Shown here: positions 36,304 to 45,275 of the stretch, piece by piece | Layout: each line of letters begins with the position of its first letter | How positions within the stretch are numbered: position 1 is the stretch's first letter | DNA from: Dyadobacter diqingensis | Lineage (GTDB): Bacteria; Bacteroidota; Bacteroidia; Cytophagales; Spirosomataceae | Assembly: GCF_024220585.1 (NCBI RefSeq) | Contig: NZ_JAMXKF010000001.1 | Location: 1,064,033-1,128,032 of the forward strand | Direction: 5' to 3' | Length of the DNA stretch: 64,000 bases | The notes under the pieces: generated by a model | Database searches by the model: none | Told to the model about the DNA's origin: nothing | The model's input: the letters and a program-made list of their open reading frames with translations, nothing else | Program-made: the position numbers and the translations under genes

Positions 36304-37282
36304 TCATGTAAAATGGATTTTTAACTTTTATCTGTTGTTTGTTCAAAATCAGTGTCGCGGCTGTACGGCCCATGGTTTCGAAATCGGTAGTTATGACCGT
36401 TATACCCAATAACTCTTTCAGCGTCGTTTCATTGAAAGAAATTACACCAATTTCTCTTCCCATCACGTAGGCGGATTGGCGGGATTTTTTCACCAGCTCA
36501 GCCAGATCATTTTCCTCAACAACGATGTATGCTGTTCCCGGCCGGATTATCTGATCATTAATACTTTCAATGACATCAAACTGCTTGTCGTAATTGATGC
36601 AATAATTGCGGAAACCCCGTACAATTTCTCTCGGATAATTGCCGTCAAAAGGAAAAATCAGCACAAGTTTTTTATACTTATTCAGCAAGTCATTGGCGTC
36701 TTCGAGAGAGCCAAAAATATCCTTGTCAAAATTCTGATGAATGCTTAATGTAGGTTGGATCAATTCTGGAATATCGCGGTCGAGTAACACCAGCTGCGAC
36801 GAGGGGATACTTTTGATTGTCGCCATGTAATCCTCCTCTTCGGTCAGATTAAAATGGGGCATAATCACGTAATGATTATATTTCCCCAGATTTTTCTCAA
36901 TGATTTCCTTGAAACGTTTCACACTGTAATGATGAATTTCAAGGTCTACGACCGCATGCTCGCCCAACGCTTTGATAAACGAGTAATAAATGATCTTTTT
37001 ATAGGAGCTCAATTTGTTGAAAACCAGCAGAATTTTATCCTTTTTGTCACTACCTGACTGCACATAATACCCTTTTCCCTGCACAGAAGTAATGAAACCA
37101 AGATTTCTCAATTCGCGATAAGCTTTTTCAACGGTATCCCTTGCCAGCAGATAATCCACGCTCAATTCACTGATGGATGGAAGCTGAGTGCCCTTTTTCA
37201 AAACGCCTCTTTCAATATCGGTCCGGATCGACTGCACAATTTGCTTGTACTTCGGCATTTTATCTTCCGGGTCAAACTGCAT
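36284..37282 (-). CDS. GntR-family regulator with periplasmic-binding-protein-like sensor
   Basis: Protein of about 332 residues. The N-terminal winged helix has MPKYKQIVQSIRTDIERG, LPSISELSVDYLLARDTVEKAYREL and GKGYYV. A LacI/periplasmic-binding-like effector domain follows, from DKILLVFNKLSSYKK to TTDFETMGRTAATLILN. This HTH-plus-sugar-sensor form is typical of Bacteroidota regulators of sugar and uronate use. Its place beside the PL11-CE12-GH105 operon suggests control of rhamnogalacturonan use, with rhamnose or a uronate as a possible effector. The start at 37282 matches the family; an in-frame ATG at 37384 would add 34 atypical residues. Confidence 0.85.
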   Translation of the reverse strand: MQFDPEDKMPKYKQIVQSIRTDIERGVLKKGTQLPSISELSVDYLLARDTVEKAYRELRNLGFITSVQGKGYYVQSGSDKKDKILLVFNKLSSYKKIIYYSFIKALGEHAVVDLEIHHYSVKRFKEIIEKNLGKYNHYVIMPHFNLTEEEDYMATIKSIPSSQLVLLDRDIPELIQPTLSIHQNFDKDIFGSLEDANDLLNKYKKLVLIFPFDGNYPREIVRGFRNYCINYDKQFDVIESINDQIIRPGTAYIVVEENDLAELVKKSRQSAYVMGREIGVISFNETTLKELLGITVITTDFETMGRTAATLILNKQQIKVKNPFYMIRRGSL

Positions 37283-37636
37283 CTGAAATGAGCCTTCCTT
37301 TTCATGAAAATACACATCCTTAAAAACAAAGTTTTTAGTGCCAAGGTTGGCGCGGGCGGTCGAATATCCGGTCATCATTTCCAACTATTTAATTGAACAT
37401 TTTTAATAAAACATCCTCTTCACATCAGCGGGTAAATGTGAATTAGCAATGTATATTAGCCAATAAATAATCTGGAAAATACAATCTGCCCGACTATTTT
37501 AATGCAATCGTTATCGGGAACGTTGCCAAAATGTATTCGATTTAAGATAATATTGTATAAAACACCGATAATATCCTGGAAAAGAAAAAATTAAGCGTCA
37601 TACAGACACATTGTGTTATTAGATTATAACAGTAAA

Positions 37637-38386
37637 TCAGTGCTTCGGGGAAGTGTTAAAGGTAAATCGGATACCAAGATTGAGGTTTACAACTTCGCGG
37701 GGAATGTTGGTATCAAGAATACTGACCGTCGGTGTCACACTCACAAATCCTTTGATAGCCTTCGAGCCTGCACTAAACCGGAAAGAAGGCTCCCAGTAGA
37801 ACATTAAAGAGCGGTTGACAATATCGTGCACGGTTCGGAAATCATAATTATTAGGCGTCGAAATACTGCCCAGATAATAATCAACGCCTGAAAACCGGGA
37901 GCCTATACTGAGCTCGACACCTCTTCTGGGATGCGTAAAGGTCAGAGAAGGCTGAACAAAGTATTTGTCCATATTTAACCTGGCCCGTGCTTCATCACTA
38001 TATGTAATCCTATATTCCCCTTTTCCGGCACCTCCGTAGATCTCGAAACACCAATTCTCATTATCCTCTAACTTGGTAAAATACCCCAGCGCTCCCTCAG
38101 CATACCAACTCTGCGTCTTTTCACGGTCCTCATCATACCTCCGATATGTGTAACGGCTGTTCGTTACTGCGCCATTAGCCATGATCCCGATATGTGACCC
38201 GAGTGCATAAGCCGTCTGTAAATCAGCGCCTCTCATCACCCATCCGCCACCAAAACCGGCATCCACACGCATGTCATTCCGCTCCCGAAGGTTGGGAACA
38301 TTGCTTTTGTTCGGTGCATAATAATAGGGCGAGCAACCATACATGAGCACGCTCAAACACAGTATTATCCTTGTAAAATTTTTCAT
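37637..38386 (-). CDS. Hypothetical beta-rich lipoprotein
   Basis: Protein of 249 residues with lipobox MYGC followed by SPYYYAPN. The mature part is full of alternating strands (WYAEGALGYFTKLE, EIYGGAGKGEYRITY, VELSIGSRFSG), as in small beta-barrel or outer-membrane lipoproteins of Bacteroidota. No function is known. A large imperfect hairpin lies just upstream (38395-38437). Confidence 0.68.
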   Translation of the reverse strand: MKNFTRIILCLSVLMYGCSPYYYAPNKSNVPNLRERNDMRVDAGFGGGWVMRGADLQTAYALGSHIGIMANGAVTNSRYTYRRYDEDREKTQSWYAEGALGYFTKLEDNENWCFEIYGGAGKGEYRITYSDEARARLNMDKYFVQPSLTFTHPRRGVELSIGSRFSGVDYYLGSISTPNNYDFRTVHDIVNRSLMFYWEPSFRFSAGSKAIKGFVSVTPTVSILDTNIPREVVNLNLGIRFTFNTSPKH

Positions 38387-38394
38387 GGCTGATG

Positions 38395-38437
38395 TTATAT
38401 TAGTGTCAGATATGGTTATCCGACATATCTAATATAA
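38395..38437. promoter_or_regulatory. Inverted repeat in the leader of a lipoprotein gene
   Basis: TTATATTAG (38395-38403) pairs with CTAATATAA (38429-38437), and an inner GATATG/CATATC step adds to the symmetry. It begins 8 bp before the start codon on the - strand. It could be an operator or an mRNA structure that covers the start. Confidence 0.45.
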
Positions 38438-38481
38438 ACAATTTTTCAAGGTATAATACAAGACGACAGAAAATTACCGGG

Positions 38482-39585
38482 TTATTTTTTGCTCTTGCTT
38501 AATGCAACAATTTCATCTTTTGTACCAAGCCAGAAAGCGATTTTTTGTCTGTTCCAGGTGTAAGTCACCGCAACAGAATCTCCCCAGCTGATAATGGCAG
38601 GATATGAAAACTCATCGTCCTTTTTGCCGGTCTGAATATCCAGTTTATCCGGCCAGGTTTTTCCATCGTCAAATGACAACCCGATGGAGAGTGGTGAGCG
38701 AGAACCCCAGTTTTTAGCATCAGGATTGTAGGCTAACGCAAGCGTTCCGTCATGAAGTCTGGTCAGGTCGATACCGCTGTTCGGGTTGGGAAGGGATGTA
38801 GTGTAAATCGGTGTCCAGGTTTTTCCGTAATCCTCAGAATCGCTACGGCCGATGATACCACTCGTTGTCCTAACCAACATATGCACCTTGCCTGGCTCCG
38901 TTTCCCACAGCGTGGGCTGGATGGCACCTTTTCCTTTGATCTGATTTGTATCAATTTTGAAATAAGACGATGCTTTCCAGGTTTTTCCTTTATCCTCGCT
39001 CCTGTCCACAAAAACCTCCCAGCGCTTTACCTCATTGGAAGCACCGGCAAGCCAGGTTCCATTGGAAAGCTCAATCAGTTTATTTTTCACCGGACCTCTC
39101 CCACCTTTGTCGCCCTTCACCAATTCGTAAGCTTCCGACCAGGTACTCCCGCCGTCTGTTGATTTTTTAACCCAGGTTTCCCATTGCGCTATTTCCTTCC
39201 CAACCTTGAAATAAAGATATACCACGCCATCCGGGGCAAGTTGCAGTACAGGGTTCCAGTGGGCATCTTCTCTGATCTTGGCTACCTCTTTCGGCTCACT
39301 CCACTGTCCGGGTTTTCCCTTTGATAACCAAATACCGACATCTGGATTTTTTTCCTCTGTCCCGCCAAACCACGCAACCAGAAACTGACCGTCTTTCAGG
39401 CGGACTAACGTTGAGGCATGACACTGCGCAAAAGCACGTTTATCCCCAAAAACAAACTGGGTGACGGGCTTGGCACTGTCCGCATCTGATAACTTATCCG
39501 ATTCCGTTTTTTTTGCATTGCAGGCCAGTAAAACCACGAAGGCAAAGGCGAAAAGTAAACGTCTGTATAAATGGGTACGCGTCAT
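38482..39585 (-). CDS. BNR-repeat beta-propeller lipoprotein (sialidase-like)
   Basis: Protein of about 367 residues with lipobox VLLAC. The propeller has Asp-box repeats (STDGGSTWSE, SEDKGKTWKA, SEDYGKTWTP, SFDDGKTWPD) and the opening segment HASTLVRLKDGQFLVAWFGGTEE, as in the BNR_2/exo-sialidase-like family. True sialidase needs an arginine triad that cannot be confirmed here. Related propellers include glycan lyases and rhamnosidases. The in-frame ATG at 39621 would lengthen the leader; 39585 gives a normal lipoprotein signal. Confidence 0.75.
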   Translation of the reverse strand: MTRTHLYRRLLFAFAFVVLLACNAKKTESDKLSDADSAKPVTQFVFGDKRAFAQCHASTLVRLKDGQFLVAWFGGTEEKNPDVGIWLSKGKPGQWSEPKEVAKIREDAHWNPVLQLAPDGVVYLYFKVGKEIAQWETWVKKSTDGGSTWSEAYELVKGDKGGRGPVKNKLIELSNGTWLAGASNEVKRWEVFVDRSEDKGKTWKASSYFKIDTNQIKGKGAIQPTLWETEPGKVHMLVRTTSGIIGRSDSEDYGKTWTPIYTTSLPNPNSGIDLTRLHDGTLALAYNPDAKNWGSRSPLSIGLSFDDGKTWPDKLDIQTGKKDDEFSYPAIISWGDSVAVTYTWNRQKIAFWLGTKDEIVALSKSKK

Positions 39586-39648
39586 GGGCAAGAGAAATTT
39601 GAATGGTTCCGAATGTAACAAGTACCCGTTTTAACCGCAAAAGGGCTA

Positions 39649-40656
39649 TTATTTCAAAACCTTTTTCAATTCTTCGATCACAAACGACGGAGAAGCCTCT
39701 TCGTACAAGATCTGGTACACTGCCGAAGTGATCGGTAATTCTACGTGCAGGGTTTTGTTCAGCTCGTAAATACTTTTGGTGGCATAATAACCCTCCGCGA
39801 TCATCTTCATTTCAAGCTGGGCAGCTTTTACGCTATATCCTCGCCCGATCATGTTGCCAAAGAGCCGGTTACGGCTAAATTGCGAATAGGCCGTTACCAG
39901 TAAATCGCCGAGGTACGCAGAGGTACTTAATTCCCTTTCACGCGGGTCAAGCGCAGTCACAAACTGACGGATTTCCTGCATGGCATTTGACACCATCACA
40001 GCCTGAAAATTATCCCCATTTCCCAGACCATGCGTGATGCCGCAGGCAAGCGCGATGATATTTTTCATCACCGCCGCATATTCAACGCCGTACAAATCGG
40101 CCAGCGGATGGGCTGTTACAAAACGACAGGTCATTAATTTGGAAAAATCTTCGGCACAGACCGCATCCGTGGAAGCGATCGTCAGATAGGATTGTTTTTC
40201 CAGTGCAACTTCTTCCGCATGACAAGGACCGGCGATAACCGCCATATCTTTTAAAGGCACTTTAAATTTTTCAGAAACCCAATCCGTAACGAGGATATTT
40301 TCTTCGGGAATCATACCTTTTATAGCCGATACAACCCGTTTTCCTTTCAGATGTAATTCAGTAAGATCACGCAACGATTCCTGTACAAAAGCGGCCGGAA
40401 CGGCCAGGATGACAAAATCGGCGCCCTTCACAGCCTCCCTGGTTTTCTCAAAAACCTTCACCTTTTTGGGAGACAGATAAACGTCGCTCAGATAACTTGG
40501 GTTATGATGGAATTTACGGATATGCGCAATATCATGGGCATTGCGCAACCACCAGCGAATCTGAATATTGGGTTGTTCACACAAAATTTTAATCAGTGCC
40601 GTCGCCCAGCTTCCACCTCCGATAACTGCTATTTTAGTATTATTTAAAAAACTCAT
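39649..40656 (-). CDS. gpsA: NAD(P)H-dependent glycerol-3-phosphate dehydrogenase
   Basis: Protein of about 335 residues. The N-terminal Rossmann motif is GGGSWATALIK; FVILAVPAAFVQ and GPCHAEEV follow; the catalytic Lys is in AAVMKNIIALACGITHGLGNGDN. GpsA reduces dihydroxyacetone phosphate to sn-glycerol-3-phosphate for phospholipid synthesis in the cytoplasm. The ATG at 40656 (MSFLNNTKIAVIG) is preferred over 40674. Confidence 0.93.
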   Translation of the reverse strand: MSFLNNTKIAVIGGGSWATALIKILCEQPNIQIRWWLRNAHDIAHIRKFHHNPSYLSDVYLSPKKVKVFEKTREAVKGADFVILAVPAAFVQESLRDLTELHLKGKRVVSAIKGMIPEENILVTDWVSEKFKVPLKDMAVIAGPCHAEEVALEKQSYLTIASTDAVCAEDFSKLMTCRFVTAHPLADLYGVEYAAVMKNIIALACGITHGLGNGDNFQAVMVSNAMQEIRQFVTALDPRERELSTSAYLGDLLVTAYSQFSRNRLFGNMIGRGYSVKAAQLEMKMIAEGYYATKSIYELNKTLHVELPITSAVYQILYEEASPSFVIEELKKVLK

Positions 40657-40786
40657 ACGATGCGTAGAATACAATGAAACCCCATTCTGCCGACTGAGGA
40701 ATGTTTAAAAGAAATCCGCTCTGGATATTTGTCAAAGCAAAATCATCCCCAAAAGTAAGGTTTCTTCCAACTCGGTGCTAATCCTG

Positions 40787-41971
40787 TTACAACGCCAGCT
40801 TCATAATCTTTCCGGACGTGTAATCGGCAAAATAAACTTCCCCGTTCGGATCCTGCCCGAACGTTGAAATCCGCGCACTGCTTTTTATTAACAACGTATT
40901 GCTTTTTACCTGATTACCATCCAGTTCCAGCGCCCAGACACGACCACTGGCGTAATCTCCGTAAATATATTTTCCGGTCAGGTTCTTGATCTCTGCCCCT
41001 CTGTAAACATAACCGCCCGTTATTGAAACATCGCCGGAGGAACGGCCATAATCCAAAACCGGTTCAATCAGGCCCGTAACATCACAATTGGAAGACGGAC
41101 TGTAACAATCTTTTCCCTCCTTAATTTTCCACCCATAATTTCCCCCTTTTACAATCAGGTTTATTTCCTCTTTTGCACTTTGTCCGACATCAGCCGCAAA
41201 AAACCGGTCCGATCCGGTATCAAAGCTCATTCGCCACGGATTTCTGAGGCCGTAAGCATAAATTTCTTCCAGAAAACCTTCTCTGTTCCCTACAAACGGG
41301 TTATCAGCGGGAATGCCATAATTACCTTTTTGCGCTGAGTTCACATCAACCCGCAATATTTTGCCAAGATAGGTCTTTTTGTTTTGGCCATTTCCCTGCG
41401 GATCTCCTCCACTACCGCCGTCGCCGACAGCAATGTATAAATAACCGTCTTTCCCAAACTGCAACGCACCTCCGTTGTGGTTTGAATACGGCTGATTATA
41501 GGTAAGTAAAATGGTTTCACTGGATGCATCGGCTGTGTTCGCTCCGGGGGTTGTCGTTTTGTAACGTGCAATTACTGTTTGCAGCGGACTTCCTTTGGTG
41601 TAATTGACATAGAAGTATCCATTATTTTTGAAATCGGGATGAAAAGTCAGGCCTAACAAGCCCGTCTCTCCACCCGAACTTACTTTGCTTTTGATATCAA
41701 GGAACGTGGAGCTGCCGGGAGCTGTACTTTTATTGTCAAATACTTTGATCACGCCGGCTTGTTCAACAACAAAAAACCTGTTTGAAGCATCTCCGGAATG
41801 CTGGATATCCACCGGCGAACTGAACGTTAAGAAAGGAAAGGCTTCCACTGCCTTAACCGTCCCATCGGTCCCGGTGACAACTTCTTCTTTTTCTTTATCC
41901 GATGATGAGCAGCCCATGGCCATGCCAATAAACGCCAGCGAAAACAGGAGTGGTATGTGTATGTTTCTCAT
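40787..41971 (-). CDS. PQQ-type glucose/sorbosone dehydrogenase lipoprotein
   Basis: Protein of 394 residues with lipobox MAMGC and a Ser/Asp/Glu-rich linker. The propeller of the Hedgehog-interacting-protein/soluble glucose dehydrogenase family is shown by LLGLTFHPDFKNNGYFYVNYT, HNGGALQFGKDGYLYIAVGDGG, GKILRVDV and YGLRNPWRMSFD. PGC-like Cys pairs (DCYSPSSNC) are present. It probably oxidises sugars or binds glycans at the cell surface. It differs from the sorbosone-type gene at 24946 and is not a recent duplicate. Confidence 0.85.
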   Translation of the reverse strand: MRNIHIPLLFSLAFIGMAMGCSSSDKEKEEVVTGTDGTVKAVEAFPFLTFSSPVDIQHSGDASNRFFVVEQAGVIKVFDNKSTAPGSSTFLDIKSKVSSGGETGLLGLTFHPDFKNNGYFYVNYTKGSPLQTVIARYKTTTPGANTADASSETILLTYNQPYSNHNGGALQFGKDGYLYIAVGDGGSGGDPQGNGQNKKTYLGKILRVDVNSAQKGNYGIPADNPFVGNREGFLEEIYAYGLRNPWRMSFDTGSDRFFAADVGQSAKEEINLIVKGGNYGWKIKEGKDCYSPSSNCDVTGLIEPVLDYGRSSGDVSITGGYVYRGAEIKNLTGKYIYGDYASGRVWALELDGNQVKSNTLLIKSSARISTFGQDPNGEVYFADYTSGKIMKLAL

Positions 41972-42280
41972 ATAGTTACTTTTTTACTATTCAACGTCAT
42001 GAGCGTCAATTTGTTTCGACTCAACTTTCTAAAACATGCGCTCAGTGTATTAAAGTATTACAAAAAATAGGCCAGTCTTAATCTAGTGGCAATAAATGTG
42101 GGTGAAGTCGGGCGGAGCGCCTCTTGGAAAGAAAGGATCGGTAAAAGCTAACACCGATTTGCAATCGGTGTTTCATGGTCTAGCGTTTATAACGCATATT
42201 AAAATAATCCGCGTTACAAACGCTAAACCATATGCGCACTGATTGCAAATCAGGGCGAGTGTAAAAGTCTTAAAAAAGCA
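41972..42280. other. Intergenic region with palindromic element
   Basis: This 309-bp gap between eboF and the sugar dehydrogenase gene has no coding potential that resembles a protein. It contains the three-hairpin element annotated separately at 42150-42253. No promoter box is clear. Confidence 0.5.
42150..42253. repeat. Three-hairpin palindromic element
   Basis: Three palindromes follow each other. The first is AACACCGATT-TGC-AATCGGTGTT at 42150-42172. The second is TAGCGTTTATAACGC (42181-42195) facing GCGTTACAAACGCTA (42211-42225). The third is CTGATT-GCA-AATCAG at 42239-42253. The first and last share the ATTTGCAAT/ATTGCAAAT core. This looks like a REP or mobile-element-derived intergenic repeat. 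Confidence 0.55.
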
Positions 42281-43642
42281 TTAATTCAGGTGGTTCCAGA
42301 TCACATCGTAAACGTCGACAGCTTCTATTTCCTTTGTCACAGCTTCGTCAGTAACAAGAATCGGGAAATACTCGCGGGGGACATTCACACTGCCGTGTGA
42401 GCCTTTTACCAGTGTAGCATCCAATGGAATAACATCCATGAGGTATCGGAAGCCCAGCAATTTACGTCCAAGTTTATAACCTGCCCGCAGTTTGATGAAC
42501 GGATTTTTCGGATCCATGAACATCTCCACAGGATCGTAACCAGGTTTTTTGAAAATTTCTACGAGATGTGCGAAATCAGGTGCTTTTGCATCATCGAGCC
42601 AGTAATAATAGGTAAACCAGCTATCGGGTTTAGCAACCACAACGATATCTCCGGAACGATCGTGATCCAGGTGATATGCTTTTTGTTGTTCCTTATCCAG
42701 AACAAGATCAATACCCGGCGTCGCCTTCAGAACCTTCACAACCTGCTCTTTCACCGTCGGATCATTCAGGTAGACATGCGCAATCTGGTGATCGGAAGCT
42801 GCAAAAGCTTTGGAAGCACCGGCATCCAGCAGCTCGTACCAACGTTCTGTCCGGACTGAAATCAAACCTTCTTTCCGCAGGATACGGTTGATATCAACCG
42901 GGTTGCTGACCGGGTTAATGCCGTATTCCGACAACAAAATAATTTTGGCATTTTTTGCCTCGTAAAACGTAACCAGGTCTTCTACCACCTTATCAATCTC
43001 TCCTAATTCCTTGCTGATTTTAGAAAAGTCAGGCCCGAACTTTTGAAGACAATAATCCAGATGCGGCAGATAGATAAGAGTTAACGTAGGGTTATGTTTG
43101 TCGTCCACGTACATGGATGCATCTGCGATCCAGCGGGTGGATTTAATATTTGCATTGGGTCCCCAGAAATTGAAGAGCGGAAACTGTCCTAATTTTTCCT
43201 GAAGCTCATCCCGCAAATCGGGCGGATAAGCGTAACAATCGGGCGCTTTTACGCCGTCTGCGTGATACTGCGGCCTTGGCGTTACCGAGAAATCGGCGGT
43301 GGAGTACATGTTGTACCACCAGAACATCTTGGAACAGGTAAATGTCGGATCTGCCTTTTTTGCTGCGTCCCAGATTTTATCAGCCTGAACCAGTTTATTT
43401 GATTGCTTCCAGAATTTGATCTCTGAATCATCTTTATCATACCAACCATTGCCAACAATACCGTGGTCTGCCGGCCATTTTCCGGTTACATACGTACTTT
43501 GAGAAGTAGTAGTTACGGCTGGAAGCACCGGTTTTATGGCTTTAAGATGACGTTTTGCAACATATTGTTTCAAAAAAGGGGTGTGCTCTCCGATTAAATT
43601 AGCACTAAGCCCGACGATATCTATGACAATAGTTTTCTTCAT
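42281..43642 (-). CDS. eboF: EboF-like alkaline phosphatase/phosphodiesterase family protein
   Basis: Protein of 453 residues of the nucleotide pyrophosphatase/alkaline phosphatase superfamily. Metal ligands and nucleophile are seen as KTIVIDIVGL (first Asp), VTTTSQSTYVTG (nucleophile Thr), DHGIVGNGWYD, LIYLPHLDYCLQ, LLSEYGI and a late KGSHGSVNVP. There is no signal peptide, although part of this family is exported. It is the last gene of an ebo cluster in the order known from cyanobacteria and proteobacteria. It is separated from eboE by 375 bp that hold a repeat array, so it may have its own promoter. Confidence 0.85.
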   Translation of the reverse strand: MKKTIVIDIVGLSANLIGEHTPFLKQYVAKRHLKAIKPVLPAVTTTSQSTYVTGKWPADHGIVGNGWYDKDDSEIKFWKQSNKLVQADKIWDAAKKADPTFTCSKMFWWYNMYSTADFSVTPRPQYHADGVKAPDCYAYPPDLRDELQEKLGQFPLFNFWGPNANIKSTRWIADASMYVDDKHNPTLTLIYLPHLDYCLQKFGPDFSKISKELGEIDKVVEDLVTFYEAKNAKIILLSEYGINPVSNPVDINRILRKEGLISVRTERWYELLDAGASKAFAASDHQIAHVYLNDPTVKEQVVKVLKATPGIDLVLDKEQQKAYHLDHDRSGDIVVVAKPDSWFTYYYWLDDAKAPDFAHLVEIFKKPGYDPVEMFMDPKNPFIKLRAGYKLGRKLLGFRYLMDVIPLDATLVKGSHGSVNVPREYFPILVTDEAVTKEIEAVDVYDVIWNHLN

Positions 43643-43705
43643 TTCTTTTACCTTAATATTATTCCGGAAGATGGCACAGTAATAAATTCCCCAGCCGTCA
43701 CAGGA

Positions 43706-43973
43706 GGCTCCTAAAGGAGCCGGTCATTAGATGTATTACAATTATTTTCTACAAACAGGGCGCTCCTAAAGGAGCGAAAACCAGGAATTAAGCTTTCATG
43801 ATTGCTACAAACAGGCTGGTCCTAAAGGAGCGGAAACCAGCATTAAGGTTCCTCATGATTTCTATAGACACGGCGCTCCAAAAGGAGTGAAAACCAGCAT
43901 TAAGGCTCGTCATGACTGCTACAAACATGGTGGTTCTAAAAGAGCGGGAAACAATAGTTAAAGCCCCGCACAA
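43706..43973. repeat. Array of about five 57-bp palindrome-bearing repeats
   Basis: Five copies of a short palindrome (consensus CGCTCCTAAAGGAGCG) begin near 43706, 43761, 43818, 43874 and 43932, a period of 55-58 bp. Between them recur ACAAACA, AAAACCAG and ATTAAGGCTC-like segments, so the whole 57-bp unit is tandemly repeated and partly decayed. The array fills most of the 375-bp gap between eboE and eboF. It is not a CRISPR array, because the spacers are themselves repeated. The remainder of 43643-44017 shows nothing else. Confidence 0.8.
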
Positions 43974-44017
43974 TCCCGAATGACAGGCAAAAAACTCTCA
44001 ATGCCTACCCTTAACAA

Positions 44018-45220
44018 TTAACCATTAATAATCCCCTTCACCCACTCCATTTCACGCACGATCGATTCTCCGATTGGCTTTTGCATATCTTCCGGTAAAA
44101 CGCCCCAGGTATAAGTTTCCACTTCCAGACATGGTGCAAAAGGTTTTTCTTTATGAATTGCCAACGTTTTCACGATTGCGTCCCTGGTAGAATCCAGTGC
44201 GCCATAAGTATCGATAAAAAGCGGAACGTGGAAGTGGACACGCCATTCCTCCTGTTCACCTTCCTGATAATCGGCTAGCGCTTCGGGAAGGTCCGGATAA
44301 TATTTTTTGCCGTCGTCAGCCGTTTGCGCTACAACCTGATGCAGATAAACCGGTTCGTCAAACGCTTTGATAGCCTCGTATTTTACCTGAGGATCTTTTG
44401 AAAAATCTACTTTTAAAGCCGAGCTCACCTGAATACGCCCTACCTTAATCCCAACCTCATTGATCCGTTTCAGAATATCTTCCGGTTCTTCAAAAGCCAC
44501 AGCTGCGTGACAAATGTCGTAACAAAGACGGATGTAATGCAAAACCGTTTCTTTACTCTGTTCCTCGGTATAGCCGTATTTTTCCTTTAAATAGGTAATG
44601 CCTGCTGGTAAAAGATCGTCACGATACCAGTTTACAAAGTCTACTGTATTGTCCAAAATCCCATCCGGTTCCGGCTCAATGTGCAGGTGCATCACCTTAC
44701 CCGATTCCTTTTCGATGGTAATCAGATGGTCAATAACGACAAGGATATGTTGGGTTGCAATATCAATTGTATTGCGTTTTGCCTCCTCGGTTTTCCACCA
44801 GAGGCGATAGGACAAAGGTGGCGTCGAAACCCCGCCTTCGGTATCTTCCGGCAGAATCTGCGATAAAATCGAAAAAAGACGTTTGGTATATTCGACACGG
44901 TCCGTCGTTGTCCAGTCAGGCGTATGGACGTCGTCTTTCACCCGTGTGGCATGAAAACCACCATAAGGAAAGCCGTTGATCACCGTCACGTACACATTCT
45001 GTCCGGCAAGCCAGTTTTTAAATTCGGCAAGACGATCGGGTTTGCTTAACTCAATCGACGCCTCGTTGGCAATCCTCAGCCCCAGCGCAAACGGTTCTCC
45101 CGGCGCCAGCTGTTGCCTTATGTAGGGAATATTTTCCTGTAAAGTCTTAAAGTGGTCATCCCATTTTTCTCCGGGATGGATATTGCTGCAATAGGTTAAG
45201 TGACCGTAAGGGGTTATCAT
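44018..45220 (-). CDS. eboE: EboE metabolite traffic protein, TIM-barrel sugar-isomerase fold
   Basis: Protein of 400 residues of the xylose-isomerase-like TIM-barrel superfamily. It matches the EboE pattern, with MITPYGHLTYCSNIHPGEKW at the start, VINGFPYGGFHATRVKDDVH, LHIEPEPDGILDN with metal-type Glu residues, LCYDICHAAVAFEEP and LEVETYTWGVLP near the end. EboE is required with the other Ebo proteins for moving a metabolite across the inner membrane in cyanobacteria; the reaction is unknown. It lies 55 bp after eboD in the same operon. Confidence 0.92.
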   Translation of the reverse strand: MITPYGHLTYCSNIHPGEKWDDHFKTLQENIPYIRQQLAPGEPFALGLRIANEASIELSKPDRLAEFKNWLAGQNVYVTVINGFPYGGFHATRVKDDVHTPDWTTTDRVEYTKRLFSILSQILPEDTEGGVSTPPLSYRLWWKTEEAKRNTIDIATQHILVVIDHLITIEKESGKVMHLHIEPEPDGILDNTVDFVNWYRDDLLPAGITYLKEKYGYTEEQSKETVLHYIRLCYDICHAAVAFEEPEDILKRINEVGIKVGRIQVSSALKVDFSKDPQVKYEAIKAFDEPVYLHQVVAQTADDGKKYYPDLPEALADYQEGEQEEWRVHFHVPLFIDTYGALDSTRDAIVKTLAIHKEKPFAPCLEVETYTWGVLPEDMQKPIGESIVREMEWVKGIING

Positions 45221-45275
45221 GATGCAGGGAAAATCTGGTTTAGGAATTTATTAAATACTATTTCATCCAAACATT

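Noticed and set aside
43706-43973. Possible CRISPR array
   Set aside because: The repeats are degenerate and contain an internal palindrome, and the intervening segments are themselves repeated, so they are not unique spacers. No cas genes are nearby.
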